Shown here in pieces: positions 24,357-33,859 of a stretch of DNA of 49,827 bases. The notes beneath the pieces were generated by a model, which searched no databases, was not told the DNA's origin, and saw nothing but the letters and a program-made list of their open reading frames with translations. The first letter of the stretch is position 1, and every line of letters starts with the position of its first letter. The stretch comes from an uncultured Prevotellaceae bacterium (lineage in GTDB: Bacteria > Bacteroidota > Bacteroidia > Bacteroidales > Bacteroidaceae): the NCBI GenBank assembly GCA_902776665.1, contig CACYQZ010000016.1, forward strand, positions 1 through 49,827, written 5' to 3'. The position numbers were made by a program, and so were the translations under genes.

Positions 24357-27300
24357 ATGATGAAAAATCAATCAAGAAAAACGCTCTTTTCGATGAGAGC
24401 AATTCTGACTGGCTTTCTGATGCTCTTTGTCGCAGCCGTTTCGGCGCAAGACATCACGGTCAGGGGTTCTGTGAAAGATGCCGCAGGCGATCCGGCCATC
24501 GGCGCGACGATTCGCGTTCAAGGCTCATCGACTGCCGGAGCAGTCACAGATGTGAATGGTAATTTTACCATTACGTGTTCTCCGAGGGCAACCTTGGATG
24601 TAGCTTACATCGGCTATGAAACTCAGTCGGTTGCCGTCAATGGACGCAACAACATCACTGTAAGTCTAAGCCAGTTAACCACCGACTTGAACGAAGTGGT
24701 GGTCGTCGGTTACGGTACGCAGAAGAAGGTGAATCTCTCTGGTGCCGTTTCCACGGTGAAGATGGAGGATGTGCTCGGCGACCGTCCGCAGCCCAACGTG
24801 GCAGCCGCTTTGCAGGGTGCTATTCCAGGCCTGTTCATTGGCTCAGGTTCGAACTCGCCGGGTCAGACCGACAAGACCATTCAGATTCGCGGTACAGCCT
24901 CGTTCTCGGGCAGTAACAACACCGTGAGCGGCATTTCTCCGCTCATCCTCATCGACAACGTGCCGGGCGACATCGACGCACTCAACCCGGAGGACATCGA
25001 GTCGGTGACGGTGTTGAAAGATGCCTCTTCGTCGGCCATCTACGGTGCTCGTGCAGCCGCAGGCGTGGTGCTCATCACCACGAAGCGACCCAAGCAAGCC
25101 CAGAGAGTGAAGGTGAACTACAGTGGCGATGTGGGCTTTGTGAATGCCGTTTCGCGCACGAAGCAAGTGAGCACGGAGGACTATATTCAGGTCTATAAGG
25201 ATGCGTTCAACACGAATCAATACACCGGAGCACAGAACCAGAATCTGGACGATTGGCTTTCGTATCTTCAGCAGTACAAGGCTGGAACGCTCGCTGGTGT
25301 TACCGACAATGGCATCTACGTGGCTCCCGACGGTCTTCGCTACTATTTGGGCGGCGGCGACAACAACGGTCGTATGCTGGAAACCGGTACATCGTGGAAT
25401 CACAACCTGTCGATGAGCGGTGCCACCGACGCCATCCGCTTCCGTATGTCGGCCAACAGCTACAACGAAGACGGTCCGCTTTACAGCAAAAAAGACACCT
25501 ACGACCGCAAGTCCATCAACGGCGTGATTTCTGCCGACTTGGCAAAATGGTTTACGCAAGAGTTGGACATCTACTACACCCAGCAGAATCGTGAATTCTT
25601 GCAGGACGAGACGGGCGCACTCTTTGGACAGCGCAATGTCGATTTCCTGCCCGACGGCAGAGACCCCGCTGGTTATCTGATTCGCACTCCGCGCAACATC
25701 ATCGACGTGTCGAACGTGCGCACAACGCTTATCGAGACACCGCGTATCTTCACGAAGTCAATTTTCCGTCCGTTTAAGGGTCTGGAGGCCATCTTCGAAT
25801 ACACCTACCAGCGCAAAGGCACCGATTTCAACTACTATTCTGGAAAATACACGATGACAGACATTCAGCTCAACGTGTTGAAAGGTCCCGACCACGACTA
25901 TTCCATCGCACGCCGTTTCTATGAGTCGCGCAAGGCCATCAATGCCTATGCCACTTATCGATTCGAACCGTGGAAAGAGCATCATTTCTCGGTGATGGGC
26001 GGTTACAACCAAGAATTCTGGAGCTATTCCTACTACAACACCCGTGCCGAAGATCAAGCTATCATGGACATCCCATCGATGAGCGGTGCACAGGGAACGG
26101 TGACCACCAGCGACGTGTTCCAAGAATATGCCCTCCGAAGCGGTTTCTTCCGTTTCAACTACGACTATGCCGGCAAATACCTTTTGGAAGTGAGCGGTCG
26201 CTACGATGGCTCCTCCAAGTTCCCCAAGGATTCGCGCTTCGGCTTCTTCCCCTCATTCTCGGTTGCGTGGAATGTCACCAACGAAAATTTCATGAAGGGC
26301 ACCAGCAGCTGGCTCACCCAGTTGAAACCGCGCTTCTCCTATGGTTCGATTGGCAACCAGACCTCCGTCGGCTACTACGACTACATCTCCTCGATGGCAC
26401 TCAACACGCGGGCTAACGTCTGGCTGAGCGGCAATGCCAACGACTATGTCACGGTGATTGGCCGTCCGGGAATCGTCAGCGACAAGTTCACGTGGGAAAC
26501 CATCACGACGCTCAACGTGGGTTTGGACTTCGCACTTTTCAACAACCGCATCACGGGTTCGTTTGAATATTTCGTGCGCAAGACCAAGGATATTCTTTCG
26601 CAGAGTGTAGCCCTTCCCGCCGTTCTTGGCGACGACGCTCCGATGCAGAACGTGGGTGCGATGAAGACCAACGGTTGGGAGTTCAACATCAACTACCGCA
26701 ACCATGTGGGTCCTGATTTCAGCTATCGCATTGGCTTCAATATCTGGGACTATCAGTCGAAGATTACCAAACTCAATTTCAATGAAGAAAAGAGCCTCAA
26801 CTACCTTTACGAAGGCAAGAAAGCAGGTGAAATTTGGGGTTACGAGACCACTGGTTTCTACACTGTTGACGACTTTTCCGACCTCTCGACATGGACGCTC
26901 AAGGATGGTGTCGTGAAAGTCGATGGCGTTTCTCCTCGCCCGGGCGACTATAAATTCGCCAACCTCCGCGATGGCGATGTCGATGCCGACGACGTGAACC
27001 GCATCAACACGGGTAAGAACACGGCCAACAATCCTGGCGACCGAAAGGTGATTGGTAATACGACTCCGCGCTTCCAATATGGCATCAATTTCGGTGCAAA
27101 CTACAAAGGCATCGATCTGAATGTGATGCTGCAAGGCGTGGCCAAGCGCGACTACTTCGCCAACGGTCCCTATTTCTACACGTTGGCGGCTGGCGACGGC
27201 ATCTGGATGCCCGTATTCGAGGGCACGACCGACTATTGGAAGCCGCTGAGTCAGGACGCTTCTTCGCCCGACTACTACGTGGCAGCCAATCCTGGCGCAA

Positions 27301-27587
27301 AACTGCCTCGCATCTATGGCAACGTGGGCAACGGCGGCTACAACCGCAACACCAACACGAAGATGCTGCAGAGCGCGGCCTATATGCGCGTGAAGAACAT
27401 CACCCTCTCCTACACGTTCCCCAAGAATCTGTTGCAGAAGGTGTTCATCTCGAACCTCCGTGCCTACGTGAGTGCCGAGAATCCCTTCACATTCACCTCT
27501 CTCCCCGACGGTGTGGACCCGGAGACCCTGAGTTGGTCATATCCGATGTATCGCACCATTTCCTTCGGTCTTAACATCACTCTTTAA
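24357..27587 (+). CDS. SusC/RagA TonB-linked outer-membrane transporter
   Basis: A 1076-residue TonB-dependent receptor of the SusC class. After a signal peptide ending VSAQD, a carboxypeptidase-D-like domain is seen (ITVRGSVKDAAGDPAIGATIRVQGSSTAG, residues about 32-105). The TonB box LNEVVVVGYGTQKK follows, then the plug (VLGDRPQPNVAAALQGAIPGL, IESVTVLKDASSSAIYGARAAAGVVLIT) and a 22-strand barrel ending YRTISFGLNITL. These proteins import large substrates such as glycans with a SusD lid. The substrate cannot be told: no glycoside hydrolase, peptidase, sigma or anti-sigma gene flanks it here. The partner SusD starts 13 nt downstream. Confidence 0.96.
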   Translation: MMKNQSRKTLFSMRAILTGFLMLFVAAVSAQDITVRGSVKDAAGDPAIGATIRVQGSSTAGAVTDVNGNFTITCSPRATLDVAYIGYETQSVAVNGRNNITVSLSQLTTDLNEVVVVGYGTQKKVNLSGAVSTVKMEDVLGDRPQPNVAAALQGAIPGLFIGSGSNSPGQTDKTIQIRGTASFSGSNNTVSGISPLILIDNVPGDIDALNPEDIESVTVLKDASSSAIYGARAAAGVVLITTKRPKQAQRVKVNYSGDVGFVNAVSRTKQVSTEDYIQVYKDAFNTNQYTGAQNQNLDDWLSYLQQYKAGTLAGVTDNGIYVAPDGLRYYLGGGDNNGRMLETGTSWNHNLSMSGATDAIRFRMSANSYNEDGPLYSKKDTYDRKSINGVISADLAKWFTQELDIYYTQQNREFLQDETGALFGQRNVDFLPDGRDPAGYLIRTPRNIIDVSNVRTTLIETPRIFTKSIFRPFKGLEAIFEYTYQRKGTDFNYYSGKYTMTDIQLNVLKGPDHDYSIARRFYESRKAINAYATYRFEPWKEHHFSVMGGYNQEFWSYSYYNTRAEDQAIMDIPSMSGAQGTVTTSDVFQEYALRSGFFRFNYDYAGKYLLEVSGRYDGSSKFPKDSRFGFFPSFSVAWNVTNENFMKGTSSWLTQLKPRFSYGSIGNQTSVGYYDYISSMALNTRANVWLSGNANDYVTVIGRPGIVSDKFTWETITTLNVGLDFALFNNRITGSFEYFVRKTKDILSQSVALPAVLGDDAPMQNVGAMKTNGWEFNINYRNHVGPDFSYRIGFNIWDYQSKITKLNFNEEKSLNYLYEGKKAGEIWGYETTGFYTVDDFSDLSTWTLKDGVVKVDGVSPRPGDYKFANLRDGDVDADDVNRINTGKNTANNPGDRKVIGNTTPRFQYGINFGANYKGIDLNVMLQGVAKRDYFANGPYFYTLAAGDGIWMPVFEGTTDYWKPLSQDASSPDYYVAANPGAKLPRIYGNVGNGGYNRNTNTKMLQSAAYMRVKNITLSYTFPKNLLQKVFISNLRAYVSAENPFTFTSLPDGVDPETLSWSYPMYRTISFGLNITL

Positions 27588-27599
27588 TTGAATTTTGTT

Positions 27600-29738
27600 A
27601 TGAAAAAGTATATCAATATGCTGCTTGCAATCGCAGCTTTTACGGGACTTGTTTCTTGTAACGACGATTTCTTGGATTTGGAGCCGAAAGGTTCAGTGAC
27701 AGAAGCGTCTGCCTTTGCCACATTCGAGACCTGTACGGACTATAGTCTGAATCTGTATAACGTGTTCAACGGCCCCAATGTCAACGCTGCGGCCGTCTAT
27801 TTCCAAGGGCCAACTGTCAATTACAGCAGCGGTCTGGGTTCTTCGCAACGCGACATCTGGTCGGGTCTGCTCACACAGTACACTAACGGCTACTCCACCA
27901 TTCCGAATATGTATGCCGCCCAAACCGTGACCATTCCGACCACTTCGGCAGCCTACTCCTATCCCTATCAGATGATTCGCACGGCCAACATTCTGCTCGA
28001 ACATCTGAACGATGGCGACCTCAACGATGCACAGCGCAAGCATTTGGAAGCTGTGGCTCGGTTCTTCCGCGCTTATTGCCACTATGCACTGCTGCTGAAC
28101 TTTGGCGACTGCATCTATGTCGATAAGGTACTAGGCGAAAATTCTGAGGAACTGATGGGTAGCAGGTCTTCCCGTCTGTTTGTAGCCGACCAGATTTACA
28201 AGGAACTCCAATGGTGTGAAAGCAACATCCAAGACGATTTGGCAGAGCCCAACACCATCAATTCCGATGTCGTGAAAGCCTTTATGTCGCGTTTCTGCCT
28301 CTTCGAGGGCACATGGCGCAAATACCACAATGTGGCTGAAAGTGGCGAATACGTCTCTGGCACACAATTGTTGCAGACCTGCGTGGCCGTTTCCAAGGAT
28401 TTGGCGGCGAAATATCCCACGCTCTACACTGGCGACAACAACGACAAGCACCCGGGCAAGGGCTGGGGACAAATGTGGACGACGGAGAATCTGGGTAAAG
28501 TTCCCTCTGTTCTGCTCTATGTGAAGCACGTCGAAGACAAGAAGATGCACCGTCTGGGCCACTACGAGCACATCGCATCGGCTTGTCTTGAAATGCCGCA
28601 AAGCACGGTTGACCTCTACCTCACCGTTGACGGTCTGCCCATCCACAATGCCAACGTCAAGACCTACGACTACAACGGCCTGACCAAGACCTACACCGAG
28701 TCTGCCACGCCGTATGACTACGCCAATGCCGACTCTTACAAGACTTTCCGCAAGCGCGACCCGCGTCTGTGGCAGATGGTGACGCCTCCCTACCACGTTA
28801 TCAACAACGTCGGCACCAATGGTTGGATACCCGATGAGTCGAATGATGGTGTTTACTCTGAATTTATCCATCAGTTTGCACCCCGAGGCAATAAGAAGAC
28901 CGACGCTTCGGGCAATCCGTACTGGGATAGCCCGAACTTCAATGTCGCTTACCACCAAGTTGAAACCCACAAGTCGCTGCCTTCGACCAACTGGGCAGGA
29001 AACATTCTTCCGGGCGTTCCTCACACGCAAATGAGCGACAATGCCAACAAGTATAACAATGGAAAGATTGGCTATTACGGCGGCAAGGGTTTCCAGCGTG
29101 GCAAGAGTAGCTATTTCGTTTGGAAGCACGTGGCCAACTGGGACCGTCAAGACCCCACCTTCACTGCAGACATTTCAGACAAACCCGTCTTCAAGATGGA
29201 AGAAGTGCTGTTGAACTATGCCGAGGCTGCCTTTGAACTCGGTCAATTCAACCAAAGCATTGCCGACATCACCATCAACCGCCTGCGCGACCGCGCCGAA
29301 GTGGGTCGGATGAACGTGGCTGTCATCGACGAGAATTTCGACCCCGACCGCGACAAATCCGTGGCTCCCGTGCTGTGGGAAATTCGTCGTGAGCGCCTCA
29401 TCGAACTGATGGGCGAAAGCTTCTCGTTCGACGATGTACGTCGTTGGAAGAAGGGCGATTGGTTTGTCAATAAGCATCATTATGGAGCTTGGGTGAATAG
29501 CGACAATCTCGATGCCGTCGTTTCCCGCACGGGCGGTCAGACTGGCGTGATGAACAATGCGACGCATCTGGAGGCAAGCCCAGCCGAGGCCTCGGCTCAG
29601 GGTGGCGGTCACCTCTATTACTATTTAGACCCCAAGAAGGCAGGCAAGGGCTGGTTGGACAAATACTACCTGATGCCCATTCCTACTGAGGAACTGCTTC
29701 TGAACCCGAACCTGCAACAGCAGGATGCATGGAAATAA
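27600..29738 (+). CDS. SusD/RagB-type outer-membrane lipoprotein
   Basis: A 712-residue surface lipoprotein forming the lid of the SusC transporter. The lipobox is FTGLVSCND (Cys at about 21), followed by the SusD N-terminal pattern DDFLDLEPKGSVTEASAFAT. The TPR-type helical core includes RHLEAVARFFRAYCHYALLLNFGD, as written KHLEAVARFFRAYCHYALLL. The C-terminal part has EEVLLNYAEAAFELG, INRLRDRA, IRRERLIELMGESFSFDDVRRWKKGDW and YLMPIPTEELLLNPNLQQ, all classical. It is longer than many SusD proteins (about 500-600), with an enlarged middle part. The start at 27600 is preferred because the signal peptide begins there. Confidence 0.95.
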   Translation: MKKYINMLLAIAAFTGLVSCNDDFLDLEPKGSVTEASAFATFETCTDYSLNLYNVFNGPNVNAAAVYFQGPTVNYSSGLGSSQRDIWSGLLTQYTNGYSTIPNMYAAQTVTIPTTSAAYSYPYQMIRTANILLEHLNDGDLNDAQRKHLEAVARFFRAYCHYALLLNFGDCIYVDKVLGENSEELMGSRSSRLFVADQIYKELQWCESNIQDDLAEPNTINSDVVKAFMSRFCLFEGTWRKYHNVAESGEYVSGTQLLQTCVAVSKDLAAKYPTLYTGDNNDKHPGKGWGQMWTTENLGKVPSVLLYVKHVEDKKMHRLGHYEHIASACLEMPQSTVDLYLTVDGLPIHNANVKTYDYNGLTKTYTESATPYDYANADSYKTFRKRDPRLWQMVTPPYHVINNVGTNGWIPDESNDGVYSEFIHQFAPRGNKKTDASGNPYWDSPNFNVAYHQVETHKSLPSTNWAGNILPGVPHTQMSDNANKYNNGKIGYYGGKGFQRGKSSYFVWKHVANWDRQDPTFTADISDKPVFKMEEVLLNYAEAAFELGQFNQSIADITINRLRDRAEVGRMNVAVIDENFDPDRDKSVAPVLWEIRRERLIELMGESFSFDDVRRWKKGDWFVNKHHYGAWVNSDNLDAVVSRTGGQTGVMNNATHLEASPAEASAQGGGHLYYYLDPKKAGKGWLDKYYLMPIPTEELLLNPNLQQQDAWK

Positions 29739-29760
29739 GCGTTTCAGAATACTTTTCAAG

Positions 29761-29798
29761 GAAATTCCGCTCCGAAAAGAGCGGGATTTCTTTTTTTC
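29761..29798 (+). terminator. Terminator of the SusC/SusD operon
   Basis: GAAATTCCGCTC pairs with GAGCGGGATTTC around CGAAAA, followed by a T-run. Confidence 0.88.
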
Positions 29799-29813
29799 TG
29801 AAGTTTCGATTTT

Positions 29814-32555
29814 TCACCCGAAAAACTTCTGAATCGGGTTCATAAATCGGGTGAGTTGGCGCGGACGGGGATTGTTGCGGTGGTCGAGGCGGGTGAGGCA
29901 CTGCGCCACGTAAAGACGGCGACGCGCACGGGTCAGGGCGACATAGAATTTTCGGGCATCCTCAGCGAGACCGACGGGATTATTGCGGTTGAAATAGCTC
30001 GGATAGCGGTCTTCAACGGCATCGAAAACGATGACATTGTCGAATTCAAGGCCCTTCGCCTTGTGGACGGTCGTGACGAAAATGCGGTCGTCGAGGCTCT
30101 GGCTGTTGCATAAATCGGCCTCTTTCAGCGTATTGATTTCGACGATGTGGGCGGCGAGTTGCTGGGCAAGCGAATGTTCGACTGACGCATCAATCAACTC
30201 GTCGGCGAGGTAGCGCGTGATGTAGTGCAGTTTCTCGACGGGACGGACGATTTCAGCCTCTGTCAGATAGTCGTGGAAACGCTGCAACTCATCGACAAGG
30301 CAGTTCGATTCCTGAAAACGGTATAAATTCTTATACGATTCCACAAAATAATCGCGATATTGCCGCCGAAGGGCGTTCACGCGGTCTTTCACGCGCTGCT
30401 GTCGGCGAAATTCTCGTTGCATCGGCAAGACAGCTTCGGCTCGTTCGCGGCAATGGCGCACGAGCGAGCAGGTCGCAGCCACGTCGGCATCGGCCAAATG
30501 GCTGTTTTCACCCTCCAAATGGAACATTTCGAGCAGATATTTCAGTTTGTATTGCTTCAAATCGGGTTCGAGCAGGCGAATGAGTTTCAACGAGTCGAAA
30601 ACGGGACGGCTCAGAATGGGTGTGAGGCCGTGGCGATGGCAGTTGTTGCGCAACATCTGCCAGTCGAAAGCGACATTGTGGCCGAGCAACGGCGTGGTGC
30701 CGATGTAGTCGAGGAATTGCTGCAATGCCTCGGCTTGCGGCAGTTGTTCGTGGTGGCGCAGTTCCTCGAGAATCGGATTGTCGAGGTCGCCGAGTTTTTC
30801 GGGTATTGGACGCGTGGTTTGCAGGTAGATGTTGAACTGCGAACCCTCTACCACCGCGCCGTTTTTCATCCGCACGGCGGCAATTTGCACAATTTCGTCG
30901 TTGAAAACGTCGAGGCCGGTGGTTTCAGTGTCGAAAACGACGATTTCACCGCCGTCGAAAGCCTTGGCAAACTCTTCGAGATAGGTGCTGTCGTCGTAGA
31001 GCAGAAAATCGTTGGGCAGCATCGCACGCTGGCGCAACGACTGCACGAAATTGCGGGCGTAGGCATTGGACACCATCACGCCGAAACCCTTCAAAATCCG
31101 TGCCCACGCGATGAAATTATGCTCATTGGCCAGCACGTTGAGGTGCGCCATCAGCAATTTCACTTCTTTCGACGAAAAAAGGTCTTCACCCGACACCTTG
31201 AAATGGTCTTGATGCATCCGCAGCAACTCGTCGCTGACGAGGTCGGCATCGGTGTTGGAATTGACGACGATGGCGGTGGTTTGGTCGGGATAGGCCTCGG
31301 CAAACAACTGCGCCAAGTGCGCCACGTCGTAATATTCGGTTTCGAGCGTGTTGCTACGCAGGATGCGCAGTGGATTTTCGCCTTTCCGTTCGTCGTTTTC
31401 GGCCTGTGGCGACGCTTGCGGCAGCAGCGTCTTGTCGATACCAAGCACCACGTTGGCGTATTCGTTGAAAACCTCCAAAAGATACGCTGGCGAGCGGTGG
31501 TTGGTGGAAAGGTGGTGGATGTGACCCTCGCAACGCTGGCGCAGGGCCTTGAGCGTGCTCAGTCGGGCACCCATAAACGAGAAAATGGCCTGCTGCTCGT
31601 CGCCGAGGTACATCACGGTAAAGGGAAGCCCCACCCCCGTCCCCTCCCCTGAATGGGAGGGGAGAATTGATTGGTCGGTGATGAGGTCGATGATGGCGAG
31701 TTGCAGCGGATTCAAATCCTGCACTTCATCGACTTGAATCCATCGATATTTCCTAAAAACTTCACTCCCTAACTCCTTAACACCATCACTCCTCAGATGG
31801 TCATACGCCATGATGAGCAAATCCTCGAAATCAACGAGGTGATTCTCGCGTTTGTACTGCTCATACTGCGTTGCGACGGTCATTTTCCGCAGCAATCGGT
31901 CGATGGCGGCCTGCGAACCGAGGTCGTAGCCCTCCGCAGAACGCAGATTTGTGAGGTAGAAATCCGCGTGGTCGTAGATGTCGATCATCGCCTCCGCGTC
32001 GAAATTCATCCGCTGCACCTCGCAGATTTTCTGCATCGAAGCCACATCGTCGGCATTGCAACTCTCGGGATGCAACCGCAGTTCACGAGGCTGTCGGGAG
32101 CGAATCTGACGCATAAAATGCGAGAAATGGATGATGCCGAAATACTCGCGACGGCGCACCGCATTCTCCATCACCTGCATCTCGTCTTCGTCGAGGTAGC
32201 GCGCCACGATGCTCACCGCGTCTTCCTCGTCGATAATCGACGTTTCAGCAGGCAAAATATTGTTTTCAAAGAGGAATTTCGAGCAAAACCGATGGACATT
32301 GCCCACATAGACCTGCGCCACCTCCTCGTCGTCGATGTTTTGGCGGATTCGCTCAATCATACCCCGAGCGGCGCGGTTCGTAAAAGTCAGGCAGAGCATC
32401 TGGTCGTAGGGCACGCCATCGCGCTCGTGCGCTCGACGGATTCGCTCAGTCAGAATCTGCGTTTTTCCACAGCCCGGCGGCGCCAGCACCAAGTGGTAGC
32501 CGCCCTCCGCGTCAATCACGCGTTGTTGGCTCGCGTCGGGGTGAAAACTATTCAT
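29814..32555 (-). CDS. UvrD/PcrA-type helicase with an internal DnaQ-like exonuclease
   Basis: A 913-residue superfamily 1 helicase. Motif I APPGCGKTQ lies near residue 27, the Q-motif DASQQRVID before it, motif II VDEVQDLNPLQ, motif III YLGDEQQAIFSFMGA, motif IV STNHRSP, then TVHKAKGLEFDNVIVFDAVED and FYVALTRARRRLYVAQ near the C-terminus. Between domains 1B/2A and the C-terminal motifs, at about residues 538-700, sits a complete DEDDh exonuclease: VFDTETTGLD, LGHNVAFDWQML, HLADADVAAT. One polypeptide could thus unwind and trim DNA. A repeat-like insert (ILPSHSGEGTGVGLPF) lies before motif III. It overlaps the BASS transporter gene by 4 nt (ATGA). Repair or recombination role is inferred. Confidence 0.92.
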   Translation of the reverse strand: MNSFHPDASQQRVIDAEGGYHLVLAPPGCGKTQILTERIRRAHERDGVPYDQMLCLTFTNRAARGMIERIRQNIDDEEVAQVYVGNVHRFCSKFLFENNILPAETSIIDEEDAVSIVARYLDEDEMQVMENAVRRREYFGIIHFSHFMRQIRSRQPRELRLHPESCNADDVASMQKICEVQRMNFDAEAMIDIYDHADFYLTNLRSAEGYDLGSQAAIDRLLRKMTVATQYEQYKRENHLVDFEDLLIMAYDHLRSDGVKELGSEVFRKYRWIQVDEVQDLNPLQLAIIDLITDQSILPSHSGEGTGVGLPFTVMYLGDEQQAIFSFMGARLSTLKALRQRCEGHIHHLSTNHRSPAYLLEVFNEYANVVLGIDKTLLPQASPQAENDERKGENPLRILRSNTLETEYYDVAHLAQLFAEAYPDQTTAIVVNSNTDADLVSDELLRMHQDHFKVSGEDLFSSKEVKLLMAHLNVLANEHNFIAWARILKGFGVMVSNAYARNFVQSLRQRAMLPNDFLLYDDSTYLEEFAKAFDGGEIVVFDTETTGLDVFNDEIVQIAAVRMKNGAVVEGSQFNIYLQTTRPIPEKLGDLDNPILEELRHHEQLPQAEALQQFLDYIGTTPLLGHNVAFDWQMLRNNCHRHGLTPILSRPVFDSLKLIRLLEPDLKQYKLKYLLEMFHLEGENSHLADADVAATCSLVRHCRERAEAVLPMQREFRRQQRVKDRVNALRRQYRDYFVESYKNLYRFQESNCLVDELQRFHDYLTEAEIVRPVEKLHYITRYLADELIDASVEHSLAQQLAAHIVEINTLKEADLCNSQSLDDRIFVTTVHKAKGLEFDNVIVFDAVEDRYPSYFNRNNPVGLAEDARKFYVALTRARRRLYVAQCLTRLDHRNNPRPRQLTRFMNPIQKFFG
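31632..31663. repeat. GC-rich palindromic element in frame within the helicase gene
   Basis: A C-rich tract followed by CCCCTCCC, GAAT and GGGAGGGG. It is read in frame and encodes part of PSHSGEGTGVG. It resembles intergenic REP-like palindromes rather than coding DNA. Confidence 0.7.
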
Positions 32556-33409
32556 TTCGCTGTATTTTTCAGGCTCAAAACACCAACATAAGTCAGCAGA
32601 ATAACATTCATCAGCAGGGCATAGATGATGGCGGGAATGGCGATGATGTCGTTGTTGAAGACGAGCGGACTACACGCCACGGTGATGGCTTGTGCAGCGT
32701 TCTGCATTCCGACTTCGATGACGATGGTGCGACGCTCGCGACCCGTCAGTCGCATCAGCCACGAAAGCAATACGCCACCCATCATCGCAGCAAGAATCAG
32801 GACGCTGACAGACGCGCCCAACGACGGAAATTCCCGAATGATGGTGTCTTGATGGGAGAAGAAAAACACCGTTGCAAGCGATATCAGCAACGGAAAAGCA
32901 AGGAATTTGAGGATTTTGTGGATGCAAGCAGCGAGTTCCTTTTTTCGCATCGACAGCCAGATGCCGAGCACGATGGGAACGGCCATCAGAACGATGTTTT
33001 GCATCAGCAAATTTCCGACGGGCAGGTGGACATCGGTGCCAGTTCCGACGTGTTGCGTGACCCACGCCATGATCATCGGCACGGTGAACAGCGTGATGAT
33101 GCTACTGAACGCCGTGAGCGACACGGAGAGGGCGACATCGCCTTTCGCCAACATCGAGAAAACATTGCTCGAACTACCTCCCGGACTACATGCCACGAGC
33201 ATGATGCCGAGGAAAAACAGCGGCGAAAGCCCGAAAATACTGCCTACTGCCCACGCGATGACAGGCAACAAGATAATCTGGCCAATCAGACCAGCCAAAA
33301 TGGGTTTCGGACGATGGAGAAAGAGTTTGAAATCTGCCGGTTTCAGCGTCAAGCCGAGGTCGAACATCAGCAGCGTCAGAATCGGAAGGACAATCCAAAT
33401 GGTGTTCAT
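32552..33409 (-). CDS. BASS-family (bile acid:sodium symporter-like) transporter
   Basis: A 285-residue inner-membrane protein with about nine hydrophobic segments, typical of the SBF/BASS family of sodium-coupled carriers of organic anions. Family segments are LVACSPGGSSSNVFSMLAKGDVALSVSLTA (written in parts: ACSPGGSSSNVFS and GDVALSVSLTA) and EVGMQNAAQAITVA, which hold sodium-site residues. The substrate is unknown; bacterial members carry bile acids, pantoate and other organic acids. The gene has its own -7 box and its stop codon overlaps the helicase start, so it probably drives helicase expression too. Confidence 0.9.
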   Translation of the reverse strand: MNTIWIVLPILTLLMFDLGLTLKPADFKLFLHRPKPILAGLIGQIILLPVIAWAVGSIFGLSPLFFLGIMLVACSPGGSSSNVFSMLAKGDVALSVSLTAFSSIITLFTVPMIMAWVTQHVGTGTDVHLPVGNLLMQNIVLMAVPIVLGIWLSMRKKELAACIHKILKFLAFPLLISLATVFFFSHQDTIIREFPSLGASVSVLILAAMMGGVLLSWLMRLTGRERRTIVIEVGMQNAAQAITVACSPLVFNNDIIAIPAIIYALLMNVILLTYVGVLSLKNTAK

Positions 33410-33438
33410 ATTGTTTCATTTTTTGCATGAAAGTGGCG

Positions 33439-33446
33439 CAAAATTA
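33439..33446 (-). promoter_or_regulatory. -7 box for the BASS-helicase unit
   Basis: TAATTTTG on the minus strand, 29 nt before the BASS start codon. Confidence 0.6.
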
Positions 33447-33532
33447 CAAAAATTTTCAAGGAAAACAAAATATTTGGCTTGCTTTTTGCGTTTGCAACAA
33501 TGAACCCATCAAAATTGTAAATTGTTAATTCA

Positions 33533-33853
33533 GTGAAAATCATCCACAACCGCCTGCTACCCTTCCGTCGCTACGACGCAATCAACATCTGCGGACTGCT
33601 ATTTTGTCGCAAGGGCGTGACGATTACGACGGATCTCATCCAACACGAGCGCATCCACACGGCTCAGATGCTGGAAATGCTTGTCGTGGGCTTCTATTTG
33701 TGGTATATCGCAGAGTGGCTCATCCGCCTACCGATGCGCGGACGAGCCTACTCCAACATTTCTTTCGAGCGTGAGGCCTACGAGCACATGCACGACCCGA
33801 ACTATCTTCTCACACGACGTCGTTTCGCGTGGTGGAAATACTTAGTCAATTGA
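33533..33853 (+). CDS. Small conserved membrane protein with an HExxH motif
   Basis: A 106-residue protein with a GTG start. It carries LIQHERIHTAQMLEML (HERIH is a full HExxH motif) at residues about 37-51. An amphipathic/hydrophobic segment VVGFYLWYIAEWLIRL follows, and then SNISFEREAYEHM, where a glutamate could be a third metal ligand. I recognise it as a type found in Bacteroidetes but know no function. A minimal membrane-bound zinc-peptidase-like fold is a reasonable guess, since HExxH...ExxA also occurs in small M48/M56-like proteins. It is convergent with the OPT gene and separated from it by 6 nt. Confidence 0.78.
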   Translation: MKIIHNRLLPFRRYDAINICGLLFCRKGVTITTDLIQHERIHTAQMLEMLVVGFYLWYIAEWLIRLPMRGRAYSNISFEREAYEHMHDPNYLLTRRRFAWWKYLVN

Positions 33854-33859
33854 CGTTTT

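Noticed and set aside
30360-31652. 430-codon plus-strand frame opposite the helicase gene
   Set aside because: Antisense shadow of the helicase/exonuclease coding sequence with no start signals.
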